Below, one piece after another: positions 40,299 to 49,761 of a stretch of 64,000 nt of DNA (its first letter is position 1; every line of letters begins with the position of its first letter). Source of the DNA: Chloroflexota bacterium (GTDB lineage Bacteria > Chloroflexota > Anaerolineae > Anaerolineales > UBA4823); the NCBI GenBank assembly GCA_029782365.1, contig JAKOUW010000017.1, positions 124,001 to 188,000 on the forward strand. The letters run 5' to 3'. The translations under genes and the position numbers were made by a program. Below the pieces are notes generated by a model. It saw only the letters and a list, made by a program, of their open reading frames with translations, was not told where the DNA came from and made no database searches.

Positions 40299-41117
40299 CT
40301 AAATCGAACGGATGCGGCTGATCAGGCGGTTGATCAGTGATTTTTGTTCAATTTTATCCACGGGCGGTGCAACGCGTGTGGGTTGTGTAGGCGGCAGTAC
40401 GCCTTCCTGGCGCACCAGCTCCACCAGGCCTGCCTGCAGCAGCGAATAGACGATCTTGCGAATTTCAGGTTCGGATTTATGGGTGGCTGTGGCAATCTGG
40501 CGGATGGAATTTTTGGGGTTGATGTAAGAAACGACTTTCCATTCATCGACGCTCAGGCTGACATTGCGGATATTGGTGCCCGGTCGATCGGTGAACTTGA
40601 GGGCCACGTCAAGACTGGGGATTTCATCTTTCAGGTTGTCCAGCTCTTGTTGGCGGCGAGAGCCTTCGATGATGATGTTTTCCAGGCTGATGCGCACTGT
40701 AATTTTGTCATCCGGCGGGAGCAAATCATTTTCAAAGCGGAACAAACCTTCAACCCAATTAAACAAGCGGTTGACAACGCCGATGAAATATGCCTGCAAG
40801 CTGGCGAGGATATCTTGTTGGGAAATGTAACTGGCGTTGATCAGCAGCAAGCCAAGCTCTTTGTCGCTCACCGAGCGAGCCCGTTCCTGGATAGCCCTGT
40901 ACTGGGCAGCACTGAGCTTCTTCGCCCGGTACAAGACCATAGCCAGGCTACCATCTTCCTGAGCGGTGCGAGCGTATGCCAGCTTGCCATCACGAAACGA
41001 GACAAAAACCCGTTCGCTGCTCTGTTCGACGATCAGTGTGCCCGTTTTTTGAGCGACACTGATCAGGTTTAATAATTGGGTGATTGTGAAATCACGGAGA
41101 TTACCTTTCAACGCCAT
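40299..41117 (-). CDS. DUF4388 (PatA N-terminal-like) protein
   Basis: The 272-residue protein begins with the DUF4388 signature: GNLRDFTITQLLNLISVAQKTG followed by a strand-rich SERVFVSFRDGKLAYAR. A middle helical part (about 75-180) and a C-terminal winged-helix-like segment (VDEWKVVSYINPKNSIRQIAT...KIVYSLLQAGLVELV, about 195-235) follow. DUF4388 proteins commonly accompany small GTPases and receiver proteins in bacterial signalling. It lies directly upstream of the GTPase gene and 92 bases after the multi-PAS kinase gene. Confidence 0.85.
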   Translation of the reverse strand: MALKGNLRDFTITQLLNLISVAQKTGTLIVEQSSERVFVSFRDGKLAYARTAQEDGSLAMVLYRAKKLSAAQYRAIQERARSVSDKELGLLLINASYISQQDILASLQAYFIGVVNRLFNWVEGLFRFENDLLPPDDKITVRISLENIIIEGSRRQQELDNLKDEIPSLDVALKFTDRPGTNIRNVSLSVDEWKVVSYINPKNSIRQIATATHKSEPEIRKIVYSLLQAGLVELVRQEGVLPPTQPTRVAPPVDKIEQKSLINRLISRIRSI

Positions 41118-41208
41118 GATGACCCTCGATTGGCTGCAGCCGGTTGGGGAATGTGCATCCTGAGATTATACATGATATTTGTTAGAGCGGGGATGAGCGC
41201 GCCATTCT

Positions 41209-44200
41209 TCAGATCATGAATTCGATTTCGAATTTGGTTCCGGGGCCGGTTTGAAGTTCAATTGAGCCGCCCAATTGGTGGGTGACCCACAGGTGCACCA
41301 GGTGCAGTCCCAACGAGCGGCTGGCGGCAAGATCAAATCTTTGCGGGATGCCCACACCGTTATCTCCAACGGTCAAATGAATCGTGTTTTCAACCTGGTG
41401 CAAGCGAATGGTAATTTCGCGATCGCCGGTGAAATTCGGTGGAAAAGCGTGTTTGAGGATATTGGTAAACAATTCATTGATAATCAGGCCGCAGGGCATG
41501 GCCTGGGCGACATCCAGCGAAATATCGTCGATATCGAGCGTCAACTGGTAGTGCCTGCCCTGGCCAAAAGATTCGAGGATATGCTCGGTTAACGGCCCGA
41601 GGTAGGCTTTCAGCTCCACGCGCGCCAGATTGGCCGATTGGTACAACTGTTCATAGACCAATGACATGGTGCGCGCCTGTCCTTGCAGTTCTTTCAGGAA
41701 AACCAGAGCGGTTGGATCTTCAATCTGGTGCTCGTGCATTTCCATCAATGCGATGATCGCCTGCAGGTTGTTCTTCACACGGTGGTGGATTTCTCGCAGA
41801 AGAGTCTCTTTCTCATCCAAAGCGGCTTGCAATTTTTCGTTCGCCCGTTTGCGCTCGGTGATATCGTGGGCGGTAGCATAGGTTATGCCATCCAGGCGGT
41901 TATACTGGGCGCGCCAGGACAACCACAAGGATGTGCCATTTTTACAAACATAACGATTCTCGAAATTGAGTGAATAGCCCAGTCGAATCTGGCGCGCCAT
42001 CTCATCCAGGGTGAACTGCTGATCTTCGGGGTGGACAAACTCAACGAACGGCCTGGAAACCAATTCTTCGGCTGAATAGCCCAGCACCTGAGAGCAAGCC
42101 GGGTTTGTTTTCAAGAAAGCGCCGTTCGGGTCAGCCATCACCATCAGGTCAGGGCTGGTTTCGAAAAACTTGTAATACTGCTCGCGTTCGGCTTCGGCGA
42201 TCTTGCGTTCGGTGATGTCGCGGGCGGCGGCGAAGACGCCCGTTATGTTGCCGTTGGGATCATGATAAACGGACGCGTTGTACAATACGGAGGTGATACG
42301 CCCGGTGCGATGAACTATCTCCAGGGGATAATCGCGCACCATGCCGTCACGAAAGACCTGCTGGTAGCCAGAGCGTGCTTTCTCTGGTTCGGTGAAATAA
42401 TCGCAGAAATCTGTGCCAATCAATTCCTCGCGGGTACAACCAGTCACTGTTTCGGTGGAGGTGTTGACATCGGTGATCTTGCCATCTGGCCCGATGGTGA
42501 CCAACGGGTCCAGGCTGGCTTCGATCAGATTGCGGTTATAAATGCTGGCATCCAGCAAGGCACGCTGGACGCGTTTTTGCTCGGTGATATCCTGTGTGAC
42601 CAACACGGCGCTGGCATCTGGCAAATCTAACGGAGCAGCGCTCACCTGTGTCCAGACAGTTTGGGCATTTTCTCCGATGATTCCTGTAACAACATTCAAG
42701 ATTGGTTTTCCTTCCCTGAACACTCGTTCGCCCGCGTATTCCACCGCGGGCATCAGAGTGCCGTCCTCGCGTAAATAACGGGGCGCAGAGTGATTTTCCA
42801 ATGGAAAGTCGTCATGGGTAAGCCTGGAAAACTTTTCATACATTTTATTGGAAGCGATCACCCGCCGTTTGTCATCCAGGAGAGAAATACCTACAGGTGC
42901 AATCTCAAAGAGCGTTTTAAACTTATGTTCGCTGGCGCGCAGCTTTATTTCGGCCCAAACTCTCTCCGTTACATCCGCCAGGGTTAAAATCAACCCTGAA
43001 ACTGCCTTATTTTCATCCAAAATTGGCACCAGGCTCCAATCCAGGTAACGCGCGCTATTCCAATCTTCACCGGCAGCATGGAACTGCTGTTCATATGCAT
43101 CGAATGGCTCCCCTCTTTCAACAACGGTGAGAAAAATTCTTTCCATTTCAGGGTTGGGGAACAGCGTGAAATAATTTTGTCCGATATAGGTGGAAGGTTC
43201 AACCGCATTGGCGTGGGCAAAGGCTGAATTGATACGCACAAAACGGAACTGCGGATCGAGGAAGGCGATCATGACATGCGTCTGGTCAAAAATTGACTCC
43301 AACTGTTGGTGAGTGGCGTGCAGGTCTTTTTCGGCTTGCCGGCGCTCGGAGATGTCGCGGTAAATCCAGTAATTGCCGAACTGCCTGCCGTCGAAATCGA
43401 CCGGAATATAATCGCGTTCAAAGATGCGCCCATCCTGCAAGTGCAATTCCTCCGAATGGACAGTCTTCCGCTGGGTCAGGCGCATCTGGATCGTTTCGAT
43501 GAACTCCTGAGGATCTACAAAGTAATCCTTCGACTGCATGGCCATCAAATTGCAATCAGAGCCGAAAATCGCCTGGGGTGAAGAAATCCCGAACATTGCA
43601 CAAAAAGCGCGGTTAGAAAACTGCACCATGCGCTGTTGGTTTTCAAATAAAATTCCCTGCTGCACATTTTCAACCAGGGTCTCGAGGCGAGTGAGAATCT
43701 CCTGGCGTGCTTTATCGGCCTGTTTGCGTTCTGTGATGTCCTGGGCCGTGCCGCGCAGCCCAACAATTCGCCTGTTGGCGTCGCGCTTGATTTCGCAGCG
43801 GGCGTTGATCCACTGATGGGATCCATCGGAATTTACCCGCTCCAGGTCTAGATCGTAAGGAATTCCGGTTTCCATGCTGATTTTCACAGCGGCATCCAGG
43901 CGAGCAGCGCTCTCAGGTGTATAAGCCTTTAAATGTTCGCTGTATCCAGGCGGAGGCAGGTCTGGATCAAAACCATAAATGTGATAATACTCTCTCGACC
44001 AGGTAATTTTATCTGTGACAGCATCCCAATCCCAGCTTCCCAGCCGGCCAACGCGCTGCGCTTCATTGAGCGCCGCGTCGTTTTCACGCAGCGCCTGTTC
44101 AACTTGTTTACGTTCGGAGATATCCCGCGCGGCGGCATAAATCAGGCCACTTTGAAACAAAAGGCTCCATTCAATCCAGCGGTAATCACCATCCTTGCAG

Positions 44201-46005
44201 CGAAAACGATTGACATAGACAGGGATGCTTGCCTGGCTTGCCAGGCTGGAAATCACTCGGCGAGTTTCATCCAGCTCATCCGGATGGACAAAGTTTTCAA
44301 AACTTTGACCGATCAGTTCTTCAAGCTCATAACCAAATGTTGTTCTCCACTGCGGATTCAACCGCTTGAAATTCCCTTGTGCATCTGCAATGCAGAAGAG
44401 ATCCAAAGCGGTGATGAAATAACGGTCGAGCTCAGCGGTTTTCTCCTGGAGCGCCTTTTCAACCAACTCACGGTCGTGTATTTCAGCCTGCAGTGCCTGG
44501 TTTGTTTGCACCAATTCTGCTGTACGCTCTTTAACCCGGCCTTCCAGCTCATTATTGAGCTGTTCCAGCCGCCGCTCGACACGCTTGCGATCTGTTATGT
44601 CATGCCAGACAACCACCGCTCCGCCTCCAGGCAGGGGATCTGCATTTGTTTCGACAATCACCTGCTGCCCGTTTAAATTCGTCCACTGCAGGACCTCTTT
44701 GCGCACGGATTCGCCAAACAAAGCACGTTGAAATGGCATTTTATCCAACTGCATCGGCTGCCCTTCGCCATCGCAAATTTCCAACTTTGCCAGCGCCTGG
44801 CCCACTAAACTCAGATCTTCACCATTAACATCAACCCCGGTCAGCTCCACAGTGGCAAAATTCACTCTCACCGGCTTCCCTTGGACATCATAGAGCAAAA
44901 CCGGTTCGGGCAAGACATCGATGAGCGCGTCCAATTGAGCCGCCCGCTGTCGTTCGCCCTGTTCGCTGTCAGCCAGGTGAGCGTTGGCAATTTCTAAATC
45001 TGCCGTGCGCAAAGCAATGCGCTGTTCCAAATCGGTATTCATGCTGCGCAGCTCTTGGGTTTGTTCAGCGACACGAGTTTCCAGGTCAGCATTCAGGAGG
45101 CGCAATGCATTTTCAGCTTGTTTGCGCTCATAAACCGCCTCAGCCAGTTTGCGCGTCTTTTCGACTTCGCTGCGAAATAAAGAAACATATTCGAAAAGCA
45201 AGCCGCTCAACACGAAAATTCCTCCCAGGATGGCTGTTATTCGGCTTGTGTACCATAAAAAGGAATAGCGCTGACCGCCCAACAGACTTTCGAAAGAGCT
45301 GGCAGTCAGGAGGATCAAATCGAGGGCCAGATAGGCGACCAGAGGATCGGAGGTGCGCCGGTACCGCAAAGCTGCCAGGCCAGCGCCAATTGCATACAGG
45401 CAAAGAACCAACACATTTAGAGCGGATAACAGCGGTAGATATGCACCGGCTGAACTAACGAGGGTAGGCAGGCGACCTTGAAGGAAAAACGGGATGATAT
45501 TCGCCAGGCAAGAAACAACCACCAGAACCGGCCATTGTGTCAACAGGTTTAAGCGCCCTTTCATCTGGCTCGGCCAACGCGCCACGCAGGCGATCAACAA
45601 CAAGCTGATGAACCCGAGCTGTCCAATCATGATAATCCAGGCGGAGGTGTCTGGCAGTACGCCGATGAAGGCGCTTCCATCTTGCCTCAATCCGGGCCAG
45701 GATAGAATAAAAAAAAGATTGGTGAACGCATAGAACATGAAGCCAAACGCGACCCAAAAAGAGGCTGGTTTTAACAACGTGCGGTGGTGCACCAATGCAA
45801 GAATTGTGATGGTGATGGATTCAAATATCCCAAACAAATGCACATTGGGGATGAAGAACGGTATTTCCACCAGCTTTAAGTCTGGAGCGCCCAGTCCAAT
45901 CCAGGCCAGATGAACCAGCAGCATGCCAGCGGCGATGCCCAAGATCCAGCGCAATAGATAATCAGGATATCTTTTCTTGATCACAATGCCTTCTTTTTTA
46001 TTCAT
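41209..46005 (-). CDS. Multi-PAS membrane histidine kinase (HisKA_2 type)
   Basis: The 1598-residue protein has about seven N-terminal membrane helices (15-275), a coiled-coil segment, then eight PAS domains, each ending in a (R/H)DI(T/S)(E/D)RK-type PAC signature. The kinase core is of the HisKA_2 family, with REIHHRVKNNLQ (candidate His1407/1408), NELFTNILKHAF and GDNGVGIP. No receiver domain is fused. It would sense signals at the membrane and in the cytoplasm, several possibly redox or small-molecule. The ATG at 46003-46005 lacks a clear ribosome binding site; GTG seven codons in has AGAAGG four bases upstream and is an alternative start. It heads the leftward signalling run and is divergent from the thiamine operon. 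Confidence 0.92.
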   Translation of the reverse strand: MNKKEGIVIKKRYPDYLLRWILGIAAGMLLVHLAWIGLGAPDLKLVEIPFFIPNVHLFGIFESITITILALVHHRTLLKPASFWVAFGFMFYAFTNLFFILSWPGLRQDGSAFIGVLPDTSAWIIMIGQLGFISLLLIACVARWPSQMKGRLNLLTQWPVLVVVSCLANIIPFFLQGRLPTLVSSAGAYLPLLSALNVLVLCLYAIGAGLAALRYRRTSDPLVAYLALDLILLTASSFESLLGGQRYSFLWYTSRITAILGGIFVLSGLLFEYVSLFRSEVEKTRKLAEAVYERKQAENALRLLNADLETRVAEQTQELRSMNTDLEQRIALRTADLEIANAHLADSEQGERQRAAQLDALIDVLPEPVLLYDVQGKPVRVNFATVELTGVDVNGEDLSLVGQALAKLEICDGEGQPMQLDKMPFQRALFGESVRKEVLQWTNLNGQQVIVETNADPLPGGGAVVVWHDITDRKRVERRLEQLNNELEGRVKERTAELVQTNQALQAEIHDRELVEKALQEKTAELDRYFITALDLFCIADAQGNFKRLNPQWRTTFGYELEELIGQSFENFVHPDELDETRRVISSLASQASIPVYVNRFRCKDGDYRWIEWSLLFQSGLIYAAARDISERKQVEQALRENDAALNEAQRVGRLGSWDWDAVTDKITWSREYYHIYGFDPDLPPPGYSEHLKAYTPESAARLDAAVKISMETGIPYDLDLERVNSDGSHQWINARCEIKRDANRRIVGLRGTAQDITERKQADKARQEILTRLETLVENVQQGILFENQQRMVQFSNRAFCAMFGISSPQAIFGSDCNLMAMQSKDYFVDPQEFIETIQMRLTQRKTVHSEELHLQDGRIFERDYIPVDFDGRQFGNYWIYRDISERRQAEKDLHATHQQLESIFDQTHVMIAFLDPQFRFVRINSAFAHANAVEPSTYIGQNYFTLFPNPEMERIFLTVVERGEPFDAYEQQFHAAGEDWNSARYLDWSLVPILDENKAVSGLILTLADVTERVWAEIKLRASEHKFKTLFEIAPVGISLLDDKRRVIASNKMYEKFSRLTHDDFPLENHSAPRYLREDGTLMPAVEYAGERVFREGKPILNVVTGIIGENAQTVWTQVSAAPLDLPDASAVLVTQDITEQKRVQRALLDASIYNRNLIEASLDPLVTIGPDGKITDVNTSTETVTGCTREELIGTDFCDYFTEPEKARSGYQQVFRDGMVRDYPLEIVHRTGRITSVLYNASVYHDPNGNITGVFAAARDITERKIAEAEREQYYKFFETSPDLMVMADPNGAFLKTNPACSQVLGYSAEELVSRPFVEFVHPEDQQFTLDEMARQIRLGYSLNFENRYVCKNGTSLWLSWRAQYNRLDGITYATAHDITERKRANEKLQAALDEKETLLREIHHRVKNNLQAIIALMEMHEHQIEDPTALVFLKELQGQARTMSLVYEQLYQSANLARVELKAYLGPLTEHILESFGQGRHYQLTLDIDDISLDVAQAMPCGLIINELFTNILKHAFPPNFTGDREITIRLHQVENTIHLTVGDNGVGIPQRFDLAASRSLGLHLVHLWVTHQLGGSIELQTGPGTKFEIEFMI

Positions 46006-46084
46006 CCAATTTTTGAGAAAAATTGATCAATATAGAATTATTTTACACCCCAAAAACAAAGCGTGCGATTTGGCCCAGGTGCGG

Positions 46085-46090
46085 TATAAT
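46085..46090 (+). promoter_or_regulatory. -10 box upstream of the TPP riboswitch
   Basis: TATAAT lies about 20 bases before the aptamer. No good -35 hexamer is seen at the usual spacing, so it is a weak promoter call. Confidence 0.45.
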
Positions 46091-46109
46091 TTCAAATACA
46101 TATTACGCA

Positions 46110-46203
46110 CGATGCACGGGGAGCCTGGTAAGCCAGGCTGAGAGGCAGGCCGTAAGCCTGCGACCCGCGAACCTGACCCGGATAATGCCGGCGGAGGAAT
46201 GGC
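46110..46203 (+). ncRNA. TPP (THI-box) riboswitch
   Basis: The aptamer hallmarks are all present: CGGGGAGCC at 46117-46125, GGCTGAGAGG at 46137-46146, GACCCGCGAACCTGACCCGG at 46162-46181 and ATAATGCCGGCGGAGGAAT at 46182-46200. It precedes thiamine pyrophosphokinase and a thiamine ABC importer. TPP binding should lower expression of the whole operon. Confidence 0.97.
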
Positions 46204-46221
46204 TGTCAGACGTCTTTCACC

Positions 46222-46258
46222 AAACTCCTCCGCAGGCACTCTGCAGAGGAGTTTTTTT
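46222..46258 (+). terminator. TPP-riboswitch expression platform: terminator that also masks the ribosome binding site
   Basis: AAACTCCTC (about 46222-46230) pairs with GAGGAGTTT (46246-46254), with inner CAG/CTG pairing and a run of seven T (46252-46258). The 3' arm contains GAGGAG, which is the ribosome binding site for the TTG start at 46257. One hairpin can thus end transcription and also hide the site on any read-through RNA. Confidence 0.85.
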
Positions 46259-46916
46259 GCGATCTGTCATTTTCGCCAACGGCAACCCCCCCACGGAATC
46301 TCAAGCGGCGGTGCGGCTCAAGCAGAACGACCTGCTGATCGCGGCGGACGGCGGCGCGCGCGCCTGCGCCGCGTTGGGTCTCCAGCCGCATGTGTTGATC
46401 GGAGATTTCGATTCGCTCAGCCCGCTGGAAGTGGAGAGCTTTACAGCTCAAGGGGCGCAGGTGGTGCGCCACCCGCGCCGCAAGGATTTCACCGACCTGG
46501 AACTGGCCCTGACCTATGCCGCAGAACAGGGCTCTGAAGAAGCATTGGTGTACGGTGCATTAGGCTTGCGCTGGGATATGACCCTGGCCAACTTGCTTCT
46601 GCCCGCTGCCGCTCACCTGCAAGGAATGACCGTTCGTCTGCTTGACGGCTTACAAGAGATCTGCCTGCTGTGTCCCGGCCGTGCGCTGGAGCTGAGCGGT
46701 CAGCCCGGCGACACTGTTTCGCTGGTGCCGGTTGGCGGCGATGCCCTTGAGGTGACCACTGAAGGCCTGGAATACCCCCTGCATGCTGAGACTCTGTACT
46801 TTGGCGCCACGCGCGGCGTCAGCAACACGCTGGTCGGGGAACGCGCCTGGGTCAGCCTGGGTTCTGGCTTATTGATCTGCACTCTGATTCATCATGATTT
46901 ACAGGAGAAAATTTAA
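46257..46916 (+). CDS. thiN: Thiamine pyrophosphokinase
   Basis: The 219-residue protein makes thiamine diphosphate from thiamine and ATP. Motifs are Asp31-Gly-Gly in IAADGGARA, GDFDS at 49-53 and KDFTDLE at 76-82, with the C-terminal beta domain containing TRGVSNTLVGERAWVS. An open frame continues upstream through the riboswitch, but the family N-terminus begins with a short MR(x)VIFANG, matched exactly if TTG 46257 is the start. GAGGAG lies five bases upstream. The stop codon overlaps the ATG of thiB by one base (TAATG). Confidence 0.93.
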   Translation: MRSVIFANGNPPTESQAAVRLKQNDLLIAADGGARACAALGLQPHVLIGDFDSLSPLEVESFTAQGAQVVRHPRRKDFTDLELALTYAAEQGSEEALVYGALGLRWDMTLANLLLPAAAHLQGMTVRLLDGLQEICLLCPGRALELSGQPGDTVSLVPVGGDALEVTTEGLEYPLHAETLYFGATRGVSNTLVGERAWVSLGSGLLICTLIHHDLQEKI

Positions 46917-48040
46917 TGAAACGTACGATTATCTTGCTCATTCTGCTGGCGCTCATCCTGGCTGCCTGTTCGACTCCGAACAGCCTCAGCCCGGCTGCGA
47001 GCCAACCTTCCCCAACTTCGAGCGAGCCGGCCGCCTCTGTCGCGCCAACCACGATCGCCTCCAGCGGCAGTGTGTCGCCTACTTTGACGGTGATGACGCA
47101 TTCCTCCTTCGCCATGTCCGATGCTGTCAAGGAAGATTTTGAACGTCAAAACCACGTTAAGCTAGAAATCCTTAAGGCTGGCGACGCCGGCGAAGAGCTG
47201 AACAGGGCCATCCTGGCCAAAGGCCAGCCGCTGGCCGATGTTTATTACGGAGTGGACAATACTCTGCTCAGCCGGGCGCTGGTTGAGGGCCTGTTCGAAC
47301 CGTACAATGCCCCAGCCTTGGGGTCTATTCCGGAAGAATTCAAACTGGATGCCAGCAGCAGCGCCCTGCCAGTCGATTACGGCGATGTCTGCCTGAACTA
47401 TGATATTGGCTATTTCAAAGATCACAACCTGACGCCGCCAGGCAGCCTGGAAGACTTGCTGTTGCCGCAGTATAAAAGCCTGCTGGTGGTGGAAAACCCG
47501 GCCACCTCCTCTCCTGGCCTGGCGTTCCTGCTGACCACGGTCAGCCACTTCGGAGCTGACAAATACCTGGATTACTGGAAAAGCCTGGCGGCAAACGATG
47601 TCAAAGTGGTCAATGATTGGGAGAGCGCCTATAACAAGGAATTCAGCCGGGCCGGCGGCACGCGTCCGATCGTTTTGTCTTACTCCTCCAGCCCGGCCTT
47701 CGAACTGCTGTACGCCAACCCGCCAGTCAGCGAGCCGCCCACAGCCGCCATCGTCGCCCCCGGCACATGCTTCCGCCAGGTGGAATTTGTCGGCATTTTA
47801 AAGGGCACGCCCCACCGCGATCTGGCTGAGAAATGGGTTGATTTCATGCTCTCTGCCACCTTCCAGGAAGATATGCCTCTGCAAATGTACGTATTTCCGG
47901 TCTTATCAGGCGCCAAACTCGACCCGGCTTTCGTGAAGGCCCTGGTCAACCCAACTCAGCCCGCCTATCTGGACCCGGCGCAAATTTCGGCCAACCGCGA
48001 AAAGTGGCTGCAAGCCTGGACAGAGACCGTGCTGCGGTGA
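46916..48040 (+). CDS. thiB: Thiamine ABC transporter substrate-binding lipoprotein
   Basis: The 374-residue protein has a lipoprotein signal with lipobox LAAC (Cys19), a Ser/Pro/Thr linker to about 60 and a periplasmic-binding-type domain matching ThiB/TbpA. Typical stretches are LTVMTHSSFA near 58, ADVYYGVDNTLLSRAL near 105, PVDYGDVCLNYD near 152 and SYSSSPAFELLY near 255. It captures thiamine (or its phosphates) outside the membrane for ThiP. It overlaps the upstream gene by one base and the downstream one by four, and is under the TPP riboswitch. Confidence 0.95.
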   Translation: MKRTIILLILLALILAACSTPNSLSPAASQPSPTSSEPAASVAPTTIASSGSVSPTLTVMTHSSFAMSDAVKEDFERQNHVKLEILKAGDAGEELNRAILAKGQPLADVYYGVDNTLLSRALVEGLFEPYNAPALGSIPEEFKLDASSSALPVDYGDVCLNYDIGYFKDHNLTPPGSLEDLLLPQYKSLLVVENPATSSPGLAFLLTTVSHFGADKYLDYWKSLAANDVKVVNDWESAYNKEFSRAGGTRPIVLSYSSSPAFELLYANPPVSEPPTAAIVAPGTCFRQVEFVGILKGTPHRDLAEKWVDFMLSATFQEDMPLQMYVFPVLSGAKLDPAFVKALVNPTQPAYLDPAQISANREKWLQAWTETVLR

Positions 48041-49761
48041 GACCTGGCCTGACGGCTGTCTGGCGCGGGTTGTGGCTGACTCTGCCCCTGGGGTTCCTGG
48101 CGCTGTTCTATGCGTACCCACTGCTGGGCATTTTCGGATACAGCTTTGGCAGGGCTGGCGGCGGGAATGTGCTGGCGGGAGCGGCATCTGCCTTGCAGGC
48201 CGCCCTCGGCTCGGGTTATATCTGGCGGGTGATCGGCTTTACTTTCTTCCAGGCCGCCCTGTCCACCCTGCTGACCCTGGCGCTGGGCCTGCCGGCCGCA
48301 TACCTGGTATCGCGCTACCGCTTCCCCGGCAAGTCGCTGCTGATGGCCCTGACCACCATCCCTTTCGTCATGCCGACGCTGGCCGCCGCGGCGGCTTTCA
48401 ACGCTCTGATTGGCCCGCGCGGCTGGCTGAACCTGGGTTTGATGGCGCTCTTCAAGCTCAGCGCTCCGCCGCTGGCGCTGGAAAACTCCCTGGGGGCGAT
48501 CTTGCTGGCGCACGTGTTCTACAACACCACCATCGTCCTGCGCTCGGTGGGCGATTTCTGGGCGCGCCTGGACCCGCGCCTGGAGCAAGCGGCGCGTGTG
48601 CTGGGCGCCAACCCGTGGCAGGCGCTGGGCCGGGTGACCCTGCCGCTGTTGGCCCCGGCGGTGGCTGCGGCCGCCCTGCTGGTATTCATTTTTGACTTCA
48701 CCTCGTTCGGAGTGATCCTGGTGCTGGGTGGGCCGAAATTCGCCACCCTGGAGGTAGAGATATACAACCAGACCAGCGGATTGTTCAATCTGCCGCTGGC
48801 GGCAGCGCTGGCGTTGATCCAACTTTTGTGCACGCTGGCGCTGACTCTGGTCTACAGCCGGCTGTCCGCCGGCCTGAGCCGACCACTGACCCTACGCTCT
48901 CTCGCCTATACGCAAATGCCCTTGCGCTCCTGGCGCAGCCGCCTCGCCGCTGGCGGCCTTGTGGCTGTTTTGTTGAGCCTGCTCGTCTCCCCCCTGCTGG
49001 CGCTGGCAGCGCGCTCTTTCGTCCAACTGGAGGCCGAGCGCGGCGGACGCGGCACGGTGCAGCCTGCTTTCACACTGCGCTATTACCAAGAGATCGCCGC
49101 CGGTCAGCGCAGCGGTGATGGCTACGCCGCCCCGGGTAAGGCAGTGGTTTACTCCCTTATGTACGCCGCAGCGACCGTGGCACTTTCGTTAGGATTCGGA
49201 TTGCCAGCCGCCTGGGCAATCAGCCGTCCGGGGAACAGCCCGGCCGGGCAGGTCTTCGATGCCTTAATGATGCTGCCGCTGGGCACCTCGGCTGTGACGC
49301 TTGGGCTGGGCTTTATCTTGACGCTCAAACAACCCCCGCTCGATCTGCGCGCTTCACCTCTGCTGGCGCCGCTGGCGCATACACTGGTGGCCATGCCGTT
49401 CGTAGTGCGCAGTTTGGTCCCTGCCCTGCGCAGTATCCAACCCCGCCTGCGGCAGGCCGCAGTTGTTTTGGGCGCATCCCCCTGGCAGGCACTGCGCCGG
49501 GTGGACTTTCCCCTGGTCAGCCGAGCGCTGGTGGTGGCTGGGGTGTTTGCCTTTACCATTTCACTGGGTGAGTTCGGCGCGACAGCCCTGATCGCCCGCC
49601 CCGAGTATCCCACCATCCCGGTGCTGATCTACCGCTATATTGGCCAGCCTGGCGCGCTGAATTACGGCATGGCTATGGCGCTCTCCACCCTGCTGATGGT
49701 GGTGACCGCCGGCGGCATGCTGGCCATCGAGCGCCTGCGCGGCAGTGGGAACGAGTTTTAA
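48037..49761 (+). CDS. thiP: Thiamine ABC transporter permease, double-domain
   Basis: The 574-residue protein contains two permease halves in tandem with about 12 helices, as in ThiP and related iron permeases. Each half has an EAA loop: LEQAARVLGANPWQALGRVTLP near 185-206 and LRQAAVVLGASPWQALRRVDFP near 470-491. The start is GTG 48037, which overlaps the thiB stop in GTGA; a GTG 11 codons earlier lies within thiB and is less likely. It forms the thiamine channel with ThiB and ThiQ. Confidence 0.94.
   Translation: MRPGLTAVWRGLWLTLPLGFLALFYAYPLLGIFGYSFGRAGGGNVLAGAASALQAALGSGYIWRVIGFTFFQAALSTLLTLALGLPAAYLVSRYRFPGKSLLMALTTIPFVMPTLAAAAAFNALIGPRGWLNLGLMALFKLSAPPLALENSLGAILLAHVFYNTTIVLRSVGDFWARLDPRLEQAARVLGANPWQALGRVTLPLLAPAVAAAALLVFIFDFTSFGVILVLGGPKFATLEVEIYNQTSGLFNLPLAAALALIQLLCTLALTLVYSRLSAGLSRPLTLRSLAYTQMPLRSWRSRLAAGGLVAVLLSLLVSPLLALAARSFVQLEAERGGRGTVQPAFTLRYYQEIAAGQRSGDGYAAPGKAVVYSLMYAAATVALSLGFGLPAAWAISRPGNSPAGQVFDALMMLPLGTSAVTLGLGFILTLKQPPLDLRASPLLAPLAHTLVAMPFVVRSLVPALRSIQPRLRQAAVVLGASPWQALRRVDFPLVSRALVVAGVFAFTISLGEFGATALIARPEYPTIPVLIYRYIGQPGALNYGMAMALSTLLMVVTAGGMLAIERLRGSGNEF

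Noticed and set aside
46023..46256. N-terminal extension of thiamine pyrophosphokinase
   Set aside because: The open frame upstream of 46257 overlaps the promoter, the TPP aptamer and the terminator, and the family N-terminus matches the TTG start.
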